Positions 43,501-49,500 of a stretch of 64,000 nucleotides of DNA are shown one piece after another; positions within the stretch are counted from its first letter, which is position 1; each line of letters opens with the position of its first letter. The position numbers were made by a program, and so were the translations under genes. The notes beneath the pieces are model-generated. The model made no database searches. It saw only the letters and a list, made by a program, of their open reading frames with translations, and was not told where the DNA came from. The DNA comes from Owenia fusiformis (lineage: Eukaryota > Annelida > Polychaeta > Sabellida > Oweniidae), in NCBI GenBank assembly GCA_903813345.2, contig CAIIXF020000010.1:36261425-36325424 (forward strand). Reading direction: 5' to 3'.

Positions 43501-46500
43501 TAATATACCATGGTGGAGTAACGGTGTCCATAACAGTAGTTACTGAAGCAAAATGGATGCAACACTTATAGGCTGAAACATTGTCTAATGTGAATGAATT
43601 GGCGAGTGCTAGTATATTGGCGAGTGTTAGTGCACCCAGTAAATGCAAAAGATGTAGGGTCTTTGTTAAAGGAATTCAAAAGGATAGAGAGGGTAAAATG
43701 TTCCGGATATCTCTGTAGTTATTTGCATCGCTTTTCAATAGCTTGAAATGCTTATACTGTTTTCACACATGGCAAAAACAAATACATAAAAATCATGAAC
43801 ATTAAACTGGTTGTAGACACACATATTGTAGACACACCTAACCAGTTTAAGACCAAAAATTCAACAGCGTATGCATCAATCGATCTGAGACTATGCATAT
43901 TGATACTGTAGTTTGATTGGTTCATCAAAATACTGCATGCCAAGCCATGTGTGAGCCAGTGATGAATTAACATGCAACAGTAAAATAACATTCATTTATT
44001 TCAGCTGGATAGATAACATTACAACTATGAACCTCCTTCCAATCTATTTATAACCCCATTCTCTTTATGAACCCTATAATAATGACAGAATGACCCAAAC
44101 AATAGTTTGGTCGATTTTGTAGAGATTTGTTATTTTTCATTGCAAATTTCAAGAATTTTAGTAATAAAGGGTTAAATTATATCAACAGCCATGAAGCTCA
44201 TAATTCTCCTCTTAAGTTCAGTAGAAAAGGAGATGTCTTAGAATATGACTCACTGTTAGAACTTGGAAGCAAAAGGAGCAAAAGTGAGCATGTGATTTTA
44301 ATCCAAGCTTGGGAAAGAAATAATTTTTGATGGTCTATTTACATACTTCTCTGGCTATGATGTACTATCACCCAAAATGTTAAAGAATTTATGTCTGCTT
44401 TAAAAGTATCAAAAGTCCACTTTAAAAGTTTACGTATCAAATAAGTTCACTTCTCTTGTCCCAATGTATCTAATTATACTTCAGCTCCTGTCCTGATGTA
44501 TCTAATATTACATAGGCTCCTGTCTTGATAGACTTTGAATCTTGTATTATTTTACTTTAGCTCCTATTCCGACGTATCTAAAGGCCCGGTCACACCGCCT
44601 AAACATTGCTGGAGCGTTCCTTGAAAAAAATCATCAACGCTCGTAAACATTCACCACCGTTTAACAAAAGTTGGCATCCGTTAAAGCAACGCTGTAAACG
44701 CTCGGCCACCAGGATGTTTCTCGAGTGGCCATCCTAACGCTCCAAAAGTTTTGAGCTGCTCAAAATATTGCGAGCGTTGAAAAAGGGACAATTTTACGCC
44801 CTGGCAAAGTTTATCACCGCTCCACCAACGCCCAGTCAAAGTTTGGCACCGCTAGACGCAAGTTCGTGGACGCTTGAATCTGCTAGACCAACGCAGAAAT
44901 CTTAAACGCTGGACCACCGCTGCTTCGCCAGCGTTGCCCGGGCGGCGATTAAACGTTGCACAAACGTCGGTGGAGCGGTTGTTAGCGTTTTATCAGCGTA
45001 CATGGGGTTGTTGGAACGGTGTCGGACGTTGTCGCAGCGTCCATGGCGGCGATGAACTTTGCTTTGGCGTTGGTATAGAGGTGTCGGAGCGGGACCAGAA
45101 TTTGGCTATAAATACGTGGAGAAATGCACCACTGTGTAGAACACTGTGGAGACACTTGTGCATTTTACATTTGATATATATTCATGTCTGGCATTTCAAT
45201 TTTTTGCATTGTAAATTCCTAAATTAAGCGCTCAAAGTTTGTGATTTGGGATTTTAAAAATGTGAATTATGCGATTTTTGTTTTTCATTAAATGTTAATA
45301 CAAATAGACTTTTACTGAGACCTTTATTCAAATATAGTATATACCTAGTGTTTTCACGTCAAGCAATTCAATAAATTATCTGTGAATTTTCTGCGCAGCT
45401 TGTAAAATGTTGCACTCGTCATGGTATTATACAAAAAGTTGATGCGCGCACAGCAATGCAAAAATTTGTCATGCGTCATGATTATTACTTTGCTGTAAAT
45501 GTTATTTGACATTGTTAAAGCAATTTGAACGTAAATCGGTTCCAAGTAATGGAAATGCAACGATTAAATTGTGATATGTTTGTTTGAAGTGATATGAGAG
45601 ATTATTAAAGAAAATTGTAATGTTATTCATTCTTAATGTCATATTACATTAATAGAAGCACTTTAGATTTAAATCATTTCTTCTTTAATCCTTGAAGGAC
45701 TTTTGTTAAAGTTACAAATTCCAATAAAGGTCTTTACTCTTAAACACTTCCCACTTGAAATAATTTCCCAGTAGTCAAACGCGATATGCTGCTAAACCAA
45801 CGCTGCTGCTATTTATACCCCCGCCGAGGCAACGCTCTCATGCGCAGAACGCCGCTATACCAACGCTCGCATCACCGCTAAACAAACGCTAGCTACCGCT
45901 CGTAACCGCTTAACCAACGCTAAAGCAACGCCGGCTTCAGCGGTGCACCGCTAAGCCAACGCCCGTGTTTTTGTTTTTTTCCCCATTTTGTGCGCGTTGA
46001 CGAGCGATGATGAATTTTTTCAACGTTCAAGGAACGCTCCAGCAACGTCCGGGCGGTGTGACCGGGCCTTAATTATACTTCGGCTGCTGTCCTGATATAT
46101 CTAATAACACATCAGCTCCTGTCCCGATGTATCTAATTATACTTCGGCTGCTGTCCTGATATATCTAATAACACATCAGCTCCTGTCCCGATGTATCTAA
46201 TTATACTTCGACTCCTGTCCCGATGTATCTAATTATACTTCGGCTCCTGTCCCGATGTATCTAATTCACTGGGGTTTTACTTTACAGCAGGCAAATCAGC
46301 GAGGCACAGCTTGGGGGGAGCAACCTCGGGGAAATAATTTGCTCGGTGCCAATCTTATGTCTGCTGATAGGCACGGGGGCTCTGTACAGGTATATCCTCT
46401 CACTAGATGGCACTACTAGTCACCGCAGCTTGCTGGCACCCTCGCCAATCCTTGCAGTCAATTTGGGGGTTGTCTCATTATACTGAAGTGTGTTTTGGGA

Positions 46501-49500
46501 CAATGTGTTTGGTATTTTGAGGTGATCCCCACATTTCATGTCTTTCCTCGCACATTTTCTCATCAACATCATTTTACATAAAATGTCAGCCATGTAGCCA
46601 TGTTTTTAAGATGTGAAATAAAGTGAAAAGGAGTGGAACAAGCAAGAAATAAACTGAACAGCCATGTCAGTACTCTAAATAATAACAAGATGGACATTTT
46701 ATTAAATTGATGCATCATGAGAAAATGTTTTGGTATTTCTATGTTGGTTACTGACCATAAATAAAATGTTTTTGATAATTTTAAAATAAATCAATTAAAT
46801 CTTGATTATCAGATCATTTTATATATGTATCAACCAATTTTTATGGCAAAGGAATATAGTTACAGGGGGTTCCCAAAGTTTTCCTTGTAATGAGGACTCA
46901 AGATTTTACCCAAAAATCAGATAGTTCATGAGAGAAAAAAAGGTGATATTAAAATAGCAGACAATATTCTGGTTATTGTTTTCCTAACCTTAAACTTCAA
47001 TCTTATTTTCCTTTGCCATTAAACTGTATAGCTTAGTTTGCTTAATGTTGCATCCATTCTTTGTAACATAAGTATGCATTTTTGGGGTCAATGATTATTA
47101 ATACTGTGGCTTTTTGGGCAATTTAACTGAAAAACTTTTTTCTCAAGAATTCATACTTAATTTTACTTCTACATTTGACTTAACGATGATCCCAAAATTG
47201 TAGGTTGACCCAGTATTTTAGGTGTTACTCAGCATTTTAGAATTCCACACTACTTTTAGGTGCCCACCCATCATTTTATTTTAGATTTTTACCCCCATTT
47301 TAGGTTTTCACCTTGCATTTTAGGGTGTTTATTGAGCATTTTTCTTACAAGATTTTTGCCTATGACCCCCATATATGTTGTGTTTTGATGTGATCCTATA
47401 CATATTTTGTCATAAGTAAATTGTGTGTTCTATAAAAATGTTACAAAAGCATATACGAGGGGTAACCAAAAAGAGAACTTATGATTAAAAAAATTAAAAA
47501 AGGATGTAACGCATAAGTTATTTTTATCAGAACAAATATGACGGGACTGTTGTATGAATCATATTTCATATCATAAAAGTCAATATATTCAGCATAAGTT
47601 CTATTCAACACATATATTTAACATCAATATATGGCATCATACACATACATTTACGAAATAGGAATGTAATTAGTATCAGAAGGCTATTATCTCAGAACTG
47701 TCCTGGAGTGAAAATAAGAAAATAAGGTGCTTTAATATTTGTATGGTTGAGAAAATTATTCAATCAAAAAATCCATTATGTGTGTTGCTTCATTCCTTGT
47801 TTGACCCACATACCCTTGTTGCAGTTGTAGATTAAGCTTTGTGATTTATGGACTTTTGTGAAGCTTTGATTGTCTGCCTTGTTGTTTAGCTATTGTCTCT
47901 GTTGTTCTGTGCTTATTAAATAGATGTTGGTTATTAGGTAGTTTGTATGTAGGGGTCTGTTTTTGGTAGGGTGTTATTTGCAAAATGTTTTTGTACAAAA
48001 TTTGAGACTAATCTGTGCCAACTCCAGTGATGTTGATTTAAAAAATCATATAACAAATATTACTTCGGCTCCTGTCCTGATGTATCAAAACATAATAAAT
48101 AGTCTGATTATAATTCAGGGTAGGCTATTTTACAATTTTAAATTGTAGGCATGTCGGCTTTTAATTAAGATGTGAATTTTTGAGAAATGTGAGAAATATT
48201 TGAAAACATTTTAATTAAGATAAGTGTATGGACAAAATATTTAAATCCATGGCATGCCTTTGTTAATTCGGTTACATGTTTCTCTTTTTGATTGACTAGT
48301 GATTGGTAATTGATTAACATTGAACGATTTGAGTTTGATTTTTAGTATTTAAAATTGTAAAAAGTTTATTTAATAAACAAAGCCGTTGCAAGTATTAATG
48401 TTATAGTTGTTGTATTTAAATAAATTTATTTATTTACACAAAATAGGAGCCCGATTTGGTTTTGCGGGAATATATTAAATATAATAAAGTTATGTTAATT
48501 TATGTTCCATCTGTCTTTTCAGGTGGTTAGCTCAACGAATGGTGAACTTGGGGGAGACGACCCTGGGGGTCACTCTAACACTCCCATAACTCCCCAGGCC
48601 GAAGTGGAACATGTCGATGAAACTAAGTATGTTTATTTATTACTAGATGGGAAAAATGTCTTAATACATGCTCATGCTTTGAATCGTGAAATCAAGTGGA
48701 ATTGGCAAGAAATAAAGTAAACAGAAAATAGAATACTTTATTCAAATTTTAAAGAGAAGTCAGGGGATTCGCTAGAATTTCTCACAACAGGCTAAAAAAT
48801 GAAAACAACAGGCAAAATTAATGGAAATCATAAATTTAACATGGAAAAGTTGAAAAGTCCCTAAAAACAACAGGCGATTTTGTGAAAACAACCGGTGAAA
48901 ACCGCCTGTTGCCTGCTGCTAATGAAACCCCTGGAAGTGAACTGAAATGAGCACATGAACAGATTGATATATATTCAAAATGTATACCCATTGTATATCA
49001 TAATACAATCTATGCTACATTAAGTTTGATTTGAAAATATAGAATAAAATATTTTTACGATCAGAAAAGAACTCAATTTTATAGCTTTGTAAAAAATGTT
49101 TTATTATTTAAAATTTATAATATGATATTGTGTTATTTAGTTCGGTGTATTCTTGCTTTTCATTGCACCATTCAAAATGTCTCCGTGGTCATGTTTTGAA
49201 ATACAAAATAGAGCAGAAAAGAGTGGAATTGGCAAGGAATAAAGTAAACAGACATGTAGTTAACACTCTAAATTGTATAGAAATGCAAAAAATCAGACAT
49301 TTTTGTCAAATTTTAGAGAGAAATAGGACGAAGTAGATATGAGCAGACGGATGTTTTGATCAAGGTTGACTGTCCATTTTTGATAGGTTTTCAAGGAATG
49401 CATCTCATACAATCCTATAGTTGCTTTGCCATACTGGATATTGTGCTCTTAATATTGTATTTTATTTCTCGTGATCAAAATTTTTCGTCAATGTACATAA

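Noticed and set aside
44874-45227. 117-codon frame
   Set aside because: Open only because of the CpG-rich ACCGCT/AACGCT motif array inside the 44582-46069 element; no transposase motif.
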